From positions 1 to 13,662 of the forward strand of contig CAHJWV010000555.1 of assembly GCA_903643055.1 (NCBI GenBank): a stretch of 13,662 bases of DNA, written 5' to 3'. Below, one piece after another: positions 8,252 through 13,662 of the stretch (its first letter is position 1; the number at the start of each line of letters is the position of its first letter). The DNA is from Burkholderiales bacterium. GTDB lineage: Bacteria > Pseudomonadota > Gammaproteobacteria > Burkholderiales > Burkholderiaceae. The notes under the pieces were generated by a model, which worked only from the letters and a program-made list of their open reading frames with translations, did not search any database and had not been told where the DNA came from. A program made the translations under genes and the position numbers.

Positions 8252-8290
8252 CAAAGCCCCTGAGCCTCTTGCGAGGCCTCAGGGGCCGGG
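8252..8290 (-). terminator. Hairpin terminator between the CIS operon and icd
   Basis: GCCCCTGAGCCTC (8256-8268) pairs with GAGGCCTCAGGGGC (8273-8286) around a TTGC loop, with one bulged base. Read on the - strand, the stem is followed by CTTTGTCTTT, a T-rich tail, so it fits best as the icd terminator. It may also stop + strand transcription of the CIS operon, which ends 24 bases before the stem. Confidence 0.75.
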
Positions 8291-8339
8291 TTCGATCGGA
8301 TCGAATCGGATCAAAGTGCCTGCGCAAGCGCCGGCAGGC
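8291..8339. repeat. GATC-rich inverted repeat and second small hairpin after icd
   Basis: TTCGATCGGATCGAA (8291-8305) is a perfect inverted repeat around a single G, followed by another TCGGATC. A second stem pairs GCCTGC (8318-8323) with GCAGGC (8334-8339). Both lie between the icd stop and its terminator and would be in the icd 3' untranslated RNA. Function unknown; processing or stability elements are possible. Confidence 0.4.
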
Positions 8340-8342
8340 CGA

Positions 8343-9596
8343 TCACATGTGCTCGATCAGCACTTGGCCGAAGCCGGAGCAAGATACTTGCGTCGCACCG
8401 TCCATCAGGCGGGCGAAGTCATAGGTCACCCGCTTTGACAGAATCGATTTTTCCATCGAGCTGATGATCAGGTCGGCGGCTTCGGTCCAGCCCATGTGGC
8501 GCAGCATCATTTCAGCGGACAGGATTTCTGAACCGGGGTTCACATAGTCCTTGCCAGCGTACTTCGGTGCCGTGCCGTGCGTGGCTTCGAACATCGCGAT
8601 CGAATCCGACAGGTTTGCACCCGGGGCGATGCCGATGCCGCCCACCTGAGCGGCCAACGCGTCGGAGACGTAGTCGCCATTCAGGTTCAGCGTGGCGATC
8701 ACCGAGTACTCGGCCGGGCGCAACAGGATCTGCTGCAGGAAGGCATCAGCGATCGAGTCTTTGACGATGATGTCTTTGCCGGTGTTCGGATTCTTGAACT
8801 TGCTCCATGGGCCGCCATCGATCAGCTCGGCACCGAACTCTTTTTGCGCCAGGCCGTAAGCCCAGTCACGGAAGCCACCTTCGGTGAACTTCATGATGTT
8901 GCCCTTGTGCACGACGGTCACGCTGGGCTTGTCGTTGTCGATCGCGTATTGGATCGCCTTGCGCACCAGGCGCTCGGTGCCTTCGCGCGAAACCGGCTTG
9001 ATGCCGATGCCCGAGGTGTTCGGGAAGCGGATCTTCTTGACGCCGAATTCGTCTTGCAGGAACTTGATCAGCTTCTTGGCCTTGTCGCTCTCGGCTTCGA
9101 ATTCGATGCCGGCGTAGATGTCTTCCGAGTTCTCGCGGAAGATGACCATGTTGGTCTTCTCGGGTTCCTTCACGGGCGAAGGCACACCCTTGAAGTACTG
9201 GATCGGGCGCAGGCAGACGTACAGGTCCAGCTCCTGGCGCAAGGCCACGTTCAGCGAACGGATGCCGCCGCCGACCGGCGTCGTCAGTGGGCCCTTGATC
9301 GAGACCACGTATTCGCGCAGCACTTCGAGGGTTTCTTCAGGCAGCCAGACGTCTGGACCGTAGACCTTGGTCGACTTCTCGCCGGCGAAGATTTCCATCC
9401 AATGGATCTTGCGCTTGCCGCCATAAGACTTGGCCACGGCCGCATCGACCACCTTGATCATCACCGGGGTGATGTCCAGACCCGTGCCGTCGCCTTCGAT
9501 GTAAGGAATGATCGGCTGATCAGGGACATTGAGCGAGAAGTCTGCGTTGACGCTGATTTTTTGCCCGCCCTCGGGCACCTTGATGTGCTTGTACAT
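8343..9596 (-). CDS. icd: NADP-dependent isocitrate dehydrogenase
   Basis: A 417-residue enzyme, nearly the length of the E. coli protein (416). It oxidatively decarboxylates isocitrate to 2-oxoglutarate in the cytoplasmic TCA cycle, producing NADPH. Substrate-site residues are visible: Ser114 in [16 protein letters not shown] (the residue corresponding to the phosphorylated Ser of E. coli Icd), R120, R130, R154, Y161, K231, and the metal-binding Asp pair D308 and D312 in NGDYVSD. K345 and Y346 in HGTAPKYAG mark NADP rather than NAD preference. The start at 9596 is preceded on the - strand by GGAG about eight bases away. The gene converges on the CIS operon with a hairpin between them, and is divergent from the small exported-protein gene. 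It is core metabolism and looks intact. Confidence 0.98.
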   Translation of the reverse strand: MYKHIKVPEGGQKISVNADFSLNVPDQPIIPYIEGDGTGLDITPVMIKVVDAAVAKSYGGKRKIHWMEIFAGEKSTKVYGPDVWLPEETLEVLREYVVSIKGPLTTPVGGGIRSLNVALRQELDLYVCLRPIQYFKGVPSPVKEPEKTNMVIFRENSEDIYAGIEFEAESDKAKKLIKFLQDEFGVKKIRFPNTSGIGIKPVSREGTERLVRKAIQYAIDNDKPSVTVVHKGNIMKFTEGGFRDWAYGLAQKEFGAELIDGGPWSKFKNPNTGKDIIVKDSIADAFLQQILLRPAEYSVIATLNLNGDYVSDALAAQVGGIGIAPGANLSDSIAMFEATHGTAPKYAGKDYVNPGSEILSAEMMLRHMGWTEAADLIISSMEKSILSKRVTYDFARLMDGATQVSCSGFGQVLIEHM

Positions 9597-9642
9597 GTAT
9601 TGCTCCGCTCTCCGCGATGAGTATCAGGGTTTGTATCCAAGG

Positions 9643-9670
9643 ATTCTATGTCAGGGCCCGTGTCAACCAA
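9643..9670 (-). promoter_or_regulatory. Candidate icd promoter
   Basis: On the - strand TTGGTT (plus positions 9665-9670) and TAGAAT (9643-9648) are separated by 16 bases, placing transcription start about 40 bases before the icd ATG. A better -35 (TTGACA, overlapping at 9661-9666) has no -10 at proper distance. The call is by eye only. Confidence 0.35.
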
Positions 9671-9680
9671 TGCGCAAGGA

Positions 9681-9695
9681 CCTGCGTTACGCAGG
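9681..9695. repeat. Short perfect inverted repeat between divergent icd and small exported-protein gene
   Basis: CCTGCG TTA CGCAGG forms a six-base-pair stem with a three-base centre, about 50 bases before the small-protein start and close to the candidate icd promoter. It could be an operator or just a small hairpin. Confidence 0.4.
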
Positions 9696-9743
9696 GGCTG
9701 CTCAACGAGTGGGTGGCGATTCAATCTTCTAAAGGTAATTCCA

Positions 9744-9926
9744 ATGAACAAGATCCTGGCCGTTTTGATCACCTCCCTGTTCGCCGTTGGCGCATTCGCT
9801 GCTGAAGCCGCTCCTGCTGCCGATGCAACAGCACCTGCTGCTTCCGCACCCAAGGCTGAAAAGAAGGCCAAGAAGAAGCACGACGCCAAGAAGGCCGAAG
9901 CCAAGAAGGAAGACGCCGCGAAGTAA
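9744..9926 (+). CDS. Small exported Ala/Lys-rich protein (60 aa)
   Basis: A 60-residue protein. Residues 1-20 form a clear signal peptide: MNK, a hydrophobic core (ILAVLITSLFAVGAF) and a likely cleavage after AFA-A or AAE. The mature part is only about 40 residues: an Ala/Pro/Thr segment followed by a strongly basic, Lys/Ala-rich run containing KKAKKKHDAKK and AEAKKEDAAK. It has no cysteine or aromatic residue, so it is probably unfolded or helical and periplasmic. AAAGG at 9731 precedes the ATG by eight bases. The frame extends about 100 bases upstream, but the signal peptide and this binding site fix the start. It has its own terminator. I do not recognise a named family; its function is unknown. 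Confidence 0.75.
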   Translation: MNKILAVLITSLFAVGAFAAEAAPAADATAPAASAPKAEKKAKKKHDAKKAEAKKEDAAK

Positions 9927-9982
9927 TCAGCGCCCGTCGCTGATCGACTCCGGCTTGCAGCGCTTGTGTGCTGCATCCTCCC

Positions 9983-10014
9983 AACGCCCGGTTGATTCCG
10001 GGCGTTGCTGTTTT
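9983..10014 (+). terminator. Rho-independent terminator of the small exported-protein gene
   Basis: AACGCCCGG (9983-9991) pairs perfectly with CCGGGCGTT (9998-10006) around a six-base loop, followed by GCTGTTTT. It lies 57 bases after the small gene's stop and insulates the DUF192 gene downstream. Confidence 0.8.
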
Positions 10015-10092
10015 GAAGGCACTTTCAGGCGTGCTGCAGTTTCTGACACAGCCACGCCGATAATTCCGAACACTCAACCACAGCCCATCGAC

Positions 10093-10545
10093 ATGACGAT
10101 CCGCGCAATGCTTTGCTTCGCCCTTCTCGCCACCGGCATGGCGGCGTGGGCCCAGAACCAGCCTCAAGCCTTGCCGATCATTCGCCTGAATGCCGGCATC
10201 CATAACATCCAGGCCCAGTTGGCGCAGACGCCGCAGCAGCGCGAGATCGGATTGATGTTCCGGGAAACGATGCCGGGCAACGAAGGCATGCTGTTCGCGT
10301 TCGATGAACCCGCGACGCAATGCTTCTGGATGAAGAACACCTTGCTGCCACTGTCGGCCGCCTTCGTGGCCGATGACGGCAGCATCGTCAACATCGCCGA
10401 CATGAAGCCGCAGACGCTGGACTCCCATTGCTCAACACAACCGGTGCGTTATGTGCTGGAAATGAACCAGGGCTGGTTTGCCAAGCGCGGGCTGAAGGCC
10501 GGCGCAAAGCTGTCAGGCAAACCGTTCATGGCCTCGAAGCCGTAA
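10093..10545 (+). CDS. DUF192 family exported protein
   Basis: A 150-residue protein. Residues 1-20 (MTIRAMLCFALL... ending AAWA before QN) are a signal peptide, so the mature protein is periplasmic or exported. The rest matches the DUF192 family: QLAQTPQQREIGLMFRETMP, GMLFAFDEP, then CFWMKNTLLPLSAAFVADDG and, near the end, RYVLEMNQGWFAKRGLKAG. The WMKNT core with the preceding Phe is the strongest signature. Small single-domain proteins of this kind are widespread, and their biochemical role is not established. The start is ATG 10093; the frame stays open back to 9787, but that part runs through the upstream gene and its terminator. No strong Shine-Dalgarno is seen. A weak GATAAT (10059-10064) could be the -10 of its promoter. 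Confidence 0.9.
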   Translation: MTIRAMLCFALLATGMAAWAQNQPQALPIIRLNAGIHNIQAQLAQTPQQREIGLMFRETMPGNEGMLFAFDEPATQCFWMKNTLLPLSAAFVADDGSIVNIADMKPQTLDSHCSTQPVRYVLEMNQGWFAKRGLKAGAKLSGKPFMASKP

Positions 10546-10591
10546 GCCCTGAACCACAAGCCACAGGTAAACCACAGGCGTTCACGCCATC

Positions 10592-10621
10592 AAAAAAGCC
10601 GGTCTGATGACCGGCTTTTTG
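10592..10621. terminator. Bidirectional terminator between DUF192 gene and sodB
   Basis: GCCGGTC (10598-10604) pairs with GACCGGC (10609-10615) around TGAT, flanked by six A on the left and five T on the right. It can stop + strand transcription from the DUF192 gene and - strand transcription from sodB, which ends at 10690. Confidence 0.9.
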
Positions 10622-10689
10622 TTGAACTGAGCAGCGGCCCTGAAGCCGCTTGATTGAGGTCGCGCAGCAGCCTTGCCGCCGCGCTCCAT

Positions 10690-11271
10690 TCAGGCGAAGT
10701 TCTTCGCCGCGAAATCCCAGTTGGCCAAGGAGGTCAGAAAGGTCTCGACCCACTTCGGACGCAGGTTGCGATAGTCGATGTAGTAGGCATGCTCCCACAC
10801 GTCGATCGTCAGCAAGGCCTTGTCGGCGGTGGTCAGCGGCGTGCCAGCGGCACCGGTGTTGACGATGTCGACACTGCCGTCTGGCTTCTTGACGAGCCAA
10901 GTCCAGCCAGAGCCGAAATTGCCCACAGCGCTCTTCGTGAAGGCTTCTTTGAAGGCCGAGAAGCTACCGAACTTCGCGTTGATGGCATCGGCCAGCGCGC
11001 CGGTCGGCTCACCGCCACCTTGGGGTTTCAGGCTGCTCCAGAAGAAGGTGTGGTTCCAGATTTGAGCTGCATTGTTGTAGATGCCGCCAGATGACTTCTT
11101 GATGATGTCTTCCAGGCTCAAAGACTCGAACTCGGTGCCCTTTTGCAGGTTGTTGAGGTTAACCACATAGGCGTTGTGATGCTTGCCGTAGTGATACTCC
11201 AAGGTCTCTTTGCTCAGGTGCGGTGCAAGGGCATCCAGGGGATACGGCAGAGGCGGAAGGGTATGTTCCAT
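10690..11271 (-). CDS. sodB: Iron superoxide dismutase
   Basis: A 193-residue enzyme of the length usual for bacterial Fe/Mn superoxide dismutases, converting superoxide to oxygen and hydrogen peroxide in the cytoplasm. All four metal ligands are present: H27 (YHYGKHH), H74 (WNHTFFW), D157 and H161 ([13 protein letters not shown]). Gln70 in AAQIWNH, the position that distinguishes iron from manganese forms, points to the iron type. No signal peptide is present. GAAAGGA about six bases before the ATG (minus strand) is a good ribosome binding site. It lies 101 bases downstream of xseA on the same strand, with a possible promoter of its own in the gap, and ends at the shared bidirectional terminator. 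Confidence 0.97.
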   Translation of the reverse strand: MEHTLPPLPYPLDALAPHLSKETLEYHYGKHHNAYVVNLNNLQKGTEFESLSLEDIIKKSSGGIYNNAAQIWNHTFFWSSLKPQGGGEPTGALADAINAKFGSFSAFKEAFTKSAVGNFGSGWTWLVKKPDGSVDIVNTGAAGTPLTTADKALLTIDVWEHAYYIDYRNLRPKWVETFLTSLANWDFAAKNFA

Positions 11272-11308
11272 GCGAGTCCTTTCAGTGTGTGAGGAAGAGT
11301 TTCACGCG

Positions 11309-11314
11309 ATTGTA
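11309..11314 (-). promoter_or_regulatory. Candidate -10 element of sodB
   Basis: TACAAT on the - strand lies about 37 bases before the sodB ATG and matches the -10 consensus at five of six positions, but no clear -35 is found at 16-18 bases. Just upstream is a perfect palindrome GCAGGCCTGC in the xseA-sodB gap, a possible operator. Tentative. Confidence 0.3.
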
Positions 11315-11372
11315 GGCAGCTTGCCGCAGGCCTGCCGCTAGCCCCTTCGCTGCCCCTACCGCCCGCTCGAAA

Positions 11373-12692
11373 TTAGTTCGAAGCCGTTGTTTGCTGGACG
11401 TCGCTGATGATTGCCGTGGCCTCGCCATCGACCAGCACCGCATGCACTTGCTGGCCGGGCTGCAGGCTGCCGGCCGATGTCACGGCGCGCCCGGCCTCAT
11501 CGGTCAACCAGGCATAACCACGTGCCAGCACGCGTTTGGGATCGGCGCTGGCCAGCCGCGCTTCCAGCGATTGCAAACGCTGGTGGCGCGCCGACAAGCT
11601 GACCTGCATCGCGCGCCGCAAGCGCGCCGAGGAATCGCGCTCGCGCTGGGCGCTGCGCTGCGTGAGTTGCGCCGCGTGGGCCGACAAGCGTTGCCGCAAC
11701 AGCGCCAGGTGCTGGGCCTGGCGGCGCAAGCTCTCTGCGGGCCGCATCCAGCGCAGCGTGGCCTTGTCCAGGCGCTGTTCGGCGGTATCGAGTGCGCGAT
11801 GAACGCGGCTGGCCAACAACGAGGCAAAGGCCGACAGCATCTCCATGCATTCCTGCTGCGTCAACGTGACCAGCTCGGCCGCGGCCGTCGGCGTCGGCGC
11901 GCGCAGATCGGCTGCGAAATCGGCCAAGGTCACATCGGTCTCGTGCCCGACGCCGCAGACCACCGGCATGGGGCTGTCAGCCATTGCACGCACGACACGC
12001 TCGTCATTGAAAGACCAGAGGTCTTCCAACGAGCCGCCGCCGCGGCAGACGATGAGCACGTCGACCTCGGCGCGTCGAGCGGCCAGGCTGAGCGCGGCGA
12101 CCAGCGCAGCAGGTGCCTCTGCGCCTTGCACCAAGCTGGGATAAACAATGAGTTCGACATGCGGCGCACGCCGCGCCAACGCGCTCACGACATCGCGCAA
12201 AACCGCCGCACCGAGCGAGGTCACGACACCGATCTTCCGGGGATAAGCCGGCAAGGTGCGCTTGCGCTCGGCGTCGAACAAGCCTTCGGCTTCGAGCTTC
12301 GCCTTCAGTTTCAGGAACTGCTCAAACAACGCGCCAGCACCGGCACGCTGCATCGATTCGATGACGAACTGAAGTTCGCCGCGCGGCTCATAGAGGCCCA
12401 GCCGCCCACGCACTTCCACGAGTTGCCCGTCGGCCGGCATGAAGTCGAGCAAGCTGGCTGCACGGCGAAACATCGCGCAGCGGATCGTGACCGCGGCGCC
12501 GTCGGCATCTTTCAAGTTGAGATAGCAATGGCCGCTCGATGCGCGTGAGAAGCCGGAGATCTCGCCGCGCAGCGTGCACGAAGAAAAACGCGCCGCCAGG
12601 GTATCGGACACCGCATGCAGCAAGGCGGCGACACCCCACACCATACGCTGCGCGCGGGGGTGCAAGGGCTCAACCATGGGCAAAGCCAGCAT
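11373..12692 (-). CDS. xseA: Exodeoxyribonuclease VII large subunit
   Basis: A 439-residue protein from ATG 12692. It degrades single-stranded DNA from both ends together with the small subunit XseB, acting in repair in the cytoplasm. The N-terminal OB-fold is visible (VWGVAALLHAVSDTLAARF, then LRGEISGFSRASSGHCYLNLKD). The catalytic part has RKIGVVTSLGAAVLRDVVSA, CRGGGSLEDLWSFNDERV, GVGHETDVTLADFAADLRA and PTPTAAAELV, all conserved in the family, followed by a long helical coiled region and a short beta-rich tail. xseB is not in the window. The start is uncertain: an upstream TTG (12725) adds 11 residues, and an inner ATG (12677) removes five; the OB-fold fits any of these. Confidence 0.95.
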   Translation of the reverse strand: MLALPMVEPLHPRAQRMVWGVAALLHAVSDTLAARFSSCTLRGEISGFSRASSGHCYLNLKDADGAAVTIRCAMFRRAASLLDFMPADGQLVEVRGRLGLYEPRGELQFVIESMQRAGAGALFEQFLKLKAKLEAEGLFDAERKRTLPAYPRKIGVVTSLGAAVLRDVVSALARRAPHVELIVYPSLVQGAEAPAALVAALSLAARRAEVDVLIVCRGGGSLEDLWSFNDERVVRAMADSPMPVVCGVGHETDVTLADFAADLRAPTPTAAAELVTLTQQECMEMLSAFASLLASRVHRALDTAEQRLDKATLRWMRPAESLRRQAQHLALLRQRLSAHAAQLTQRSAQRERDSSARLRRAMQVSLSARHQRLQSLEARLASADPKRVLARGYAWLTDEAGRAVTSAGSLQPGQQVHAVLVDGEATAIISDVQQTTASN

Positions 12693-12792
12693 TGGCGCGG
12701 GTCGAGAACTCCACAAGCCCGCCAATCAAGGCTCTGCGCCTGTATTCATCTGTCACGGCGCCTTCACAATCACGCAAGTACTTGATTTTCAA

Positions 12793-12821
12793 AGTATTTT
12801 TTCTGCCTAAACTTTGTGCAA
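12793..12821 (-). promoter_or_regulatory. Candidate xseA promoter
   Basis: On the - strand TTGCAC (plus positions 12816-12821) and AATACT (12793-12798) are 17 bases apart, in the AT-rich part of the spacer, giving a leader of roughly 95 bases before ATG 12692. Matches are moderate. Confidence 0.3.
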
Positions 12822-12870
12822 ACTGAGAAATCATCAGAATTAATGCGGGATGTACGCTTCCACACAGAGG

Positions 12871-12891
12871 TTGCCCACAAAGTTATCCACA
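12871..12891 (+). promoter_or_regulatory. DnaA-box pair
   Basis: TTATCCACA (12883-12891) is a perfect DnaA box. TTGCCCACA (12871-12879) is a weaker copy in the same orientation exactly 12 bases earlier. They lie beside an AT-rich tract between divergent genes. DnaA binding may act on the xseA or ExbB promoters; the pair is too small to be an origin. Confidence 0.45.
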
Positions 12892-13063
12892 GTTCCAGTG
12901 GACGGGGGAGAAGGGTTCGGAGGAGATGGCGCTCGCTGCCTGTCAATGGCCCTGGCGCTCACGACATCCAACGAGGCCTTTTCGCGCAAGACAGGCTTGG
13001 GGCCATAATCGCGTCCCTAAAGCGGCTCAGCCGCCCGCACTCCATACGCAAAAGAGGACCGGA

Positions 13064-13662
13064 TTGTTTTCGATCATACAAGCCGCTGGCTGGCCGATTT
13101 GGCCCTTGCTCCTGTGCTCCATCGTCGCGCTGACCATCGTCATCGAACGTTTGTCGAGCTTGCGCACCGCTCGTGTCGCGCCCCCCAAACTGCTCGATGA
13201 GGTCGTCTCGGTGACGCGGGCGCATCTGCCTGCGGCCGACGTCGTCAACAAGCTGGCCGACAACTCCATCCTCGGTGGCGTGCTGGCCAGCGGGCTGCGC
13301 ACCGTGATTGCCGACCCGCGCCTGAGCGAGCAGCTGCTGCGCAGTTCGTTCGAGTCGGCCGGCCGGGCCGCGATCCACAAGATGGAGCGTTACCTCAACA
13401 CCCTCGGCACCGTGGCTTCGGCCGCCCCGCTGCTCGGCCTGCTGGGCACGGTGATCGGCATGATCGAGATCTTCGGCTCGCAAGCGCCGACCGGTGGCAG
13501 CAATCCTGCGCTGCTCGCCCATGGCATCTCGGTCGCGCTGTACAACACCGCGTTCGGCCTGATCGTGGCCATCCCGTCGCTGATGTTCTACCGCTACTTC
13601 CGCGGTCAGGTCGACGCGTACACGCTCGAGATGGAACAGGCTGCGGAGCGCATGGTGCCGCA
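13064..13662 (+). CDS. exbB: MotA/TolQ/ExbB family proton-channel protein (partial, 3' end outside window)
   Basis: About 199 residues are visible before the window ends. The layout is that of ExbB/TolQ: an N-terminal membrane helix (residues about 9-27, GWPIWPLLLCSIVALTIVIE), a cytoplasmic helical part, then a helix around AAPLLGLLGTVIGMIEIF (from residue 120, including the family-typical GLLGTV) and another around ISVALYNTAFGLIVAIPSLM (from 155). ExbB with ExbD uses the proton gradient to drive TonB-linked outer-membrane transport; TolQ is the close relative in the Tol system. The start TTG 13064 follows GAGGA by five bases, and no nearby ATG fits the N-terminal helix. An exbD-like gene is expected next but lies outside. 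ExbB is preferred over TolQ by family resemblance and is not proved. Confidence 0.85.
   Translation, partial: MFSIIQAAGWPIWPLLLCSIVALTIVIERLSSLRTARVAPPKLLDEVVSVTRAHLPAADVVNKLADNSILGGVLASGLRTVIADPRLSEQLLRSSFESAGRAAIHKMERYLNTLGTVASAAPLLGLLGTVIGMIEIFGSQAPTGGSNPALLAHGISVALYNTAFGLIVAIPSLMFYRYFRGQVDAYTLEMEQAAERMVP

Larger units (their letters stand above)
12693..13063. other. Divergent intergenic region between xseA and the ExbB/TolQ gene
   Basis: A 371-base spacer. It holds an AT-rich stretch (about 12765-12845) with the palindrome CAAGTACTTG at 12775-12784, two DnaA-box-like sequences, a weak -10-like CATAAT (13004-13009) for the + strand gene, a small hairpin GCGGC TCA GCCGC (13022-13034), and the ribosome binding site GAGGA (13054-13058). 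No protein-coding frame with a credible start is seen. Confidence 0.6.

Noticed and set aside
8577..9620. Plus-strand open frame of 347 codons opposite icd
   Set aside because: It mirrors the well-conserved icd gene and has no ribosome binding site or recognisable domain.
9787..10092. Upstream extension of the DUF192 frame
   Set aside because: It runs through the small exported-protein gene and its terminator; the signal peptide begins at ATG 10093.
11391..12548. Plus-strand open frame of 385 codons opposite xseA
   Set aside because: The xseA motifs are all on the other strand; this frame is rich in Arg, Gln and His as expected of a shadow.
12765..12891. Replication origin
   Set aside because: Only one perfect DnaA box plus one weak copy, with no dnaA, dnaN, parA or rnpA/rpmH neighbours.

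Overview
The window comes from a high-GC Gram-negative bacterium. It is probably a betaproteobacterium of the order Burkholderiales. This is inferred from GC-rich coding sequence, the housekeeping proteins (NADP-type isocitrate dehydrogenase, iron-type superoxide dismutase, XseA, an ExbB/TolQ-family protein) and short GC-rich intergenic regions. No taxon-specific marker was searched.

Left part (1-8231, + strand): the 3' end of a contractile injection system (CIS) cluster related to phage-tail-like devices of the Afp/PVC/MAC type. Four genes overlap head to tail: the C-terminal part of a large CIS-associated protein (cut by the window edge), a 931-residue CIS tape-measure-family protein, a 462-residue AAA+ ATPase of the Afp15 type, and a 992-residue membrane protein starting at TTG. 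The overlaps are 8, 17 and 4 bases, so the set is very likely one translationally coupled operon. The membrane protein is the unusual member. It has one N-terminal membrane helix, an Ala/Pro-rich stalk with an Ig-like repeat, a periplasmic TIM-barrel-like domain resembling glycoside hydrolase family 18 but with a ruined catalytic motif, and three C-terminal membrane helices. It may tether or dock the device at the inner membrane or cell wall. Sheath, tube, spike and baseplate genes should lie upstream, outside the window.

Middle part (8232-10689): a hairpin terminator separates the CIS operon from icd (- strand, isocitrate dehydrogenase), which converges on it. Divergent from icd is a gene for a 60-residue exported Ala/Lys-rich protein with its own terminator. 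It is followed by an exported DUF192 protein (+) ending at a bidirectional terminator shared with sodB.

Right part (10690-13662): sodB (iron superoxide dismutase) and xseA (exodeoxyribonuclease VII large subunit) lie on the - strand. A 371-base spacer holding an AT-rich stretch and DnaA-box-like sequences separates them from a + strand ExbB/TolQ-family proton-channel gene that runs off the window. This part is ordinary chromosomal backbone, so the CIS operon looks like an accessory block placed beside core genes. No tRNA, rRNA, CRISPR array, transposase or integrase was seen.
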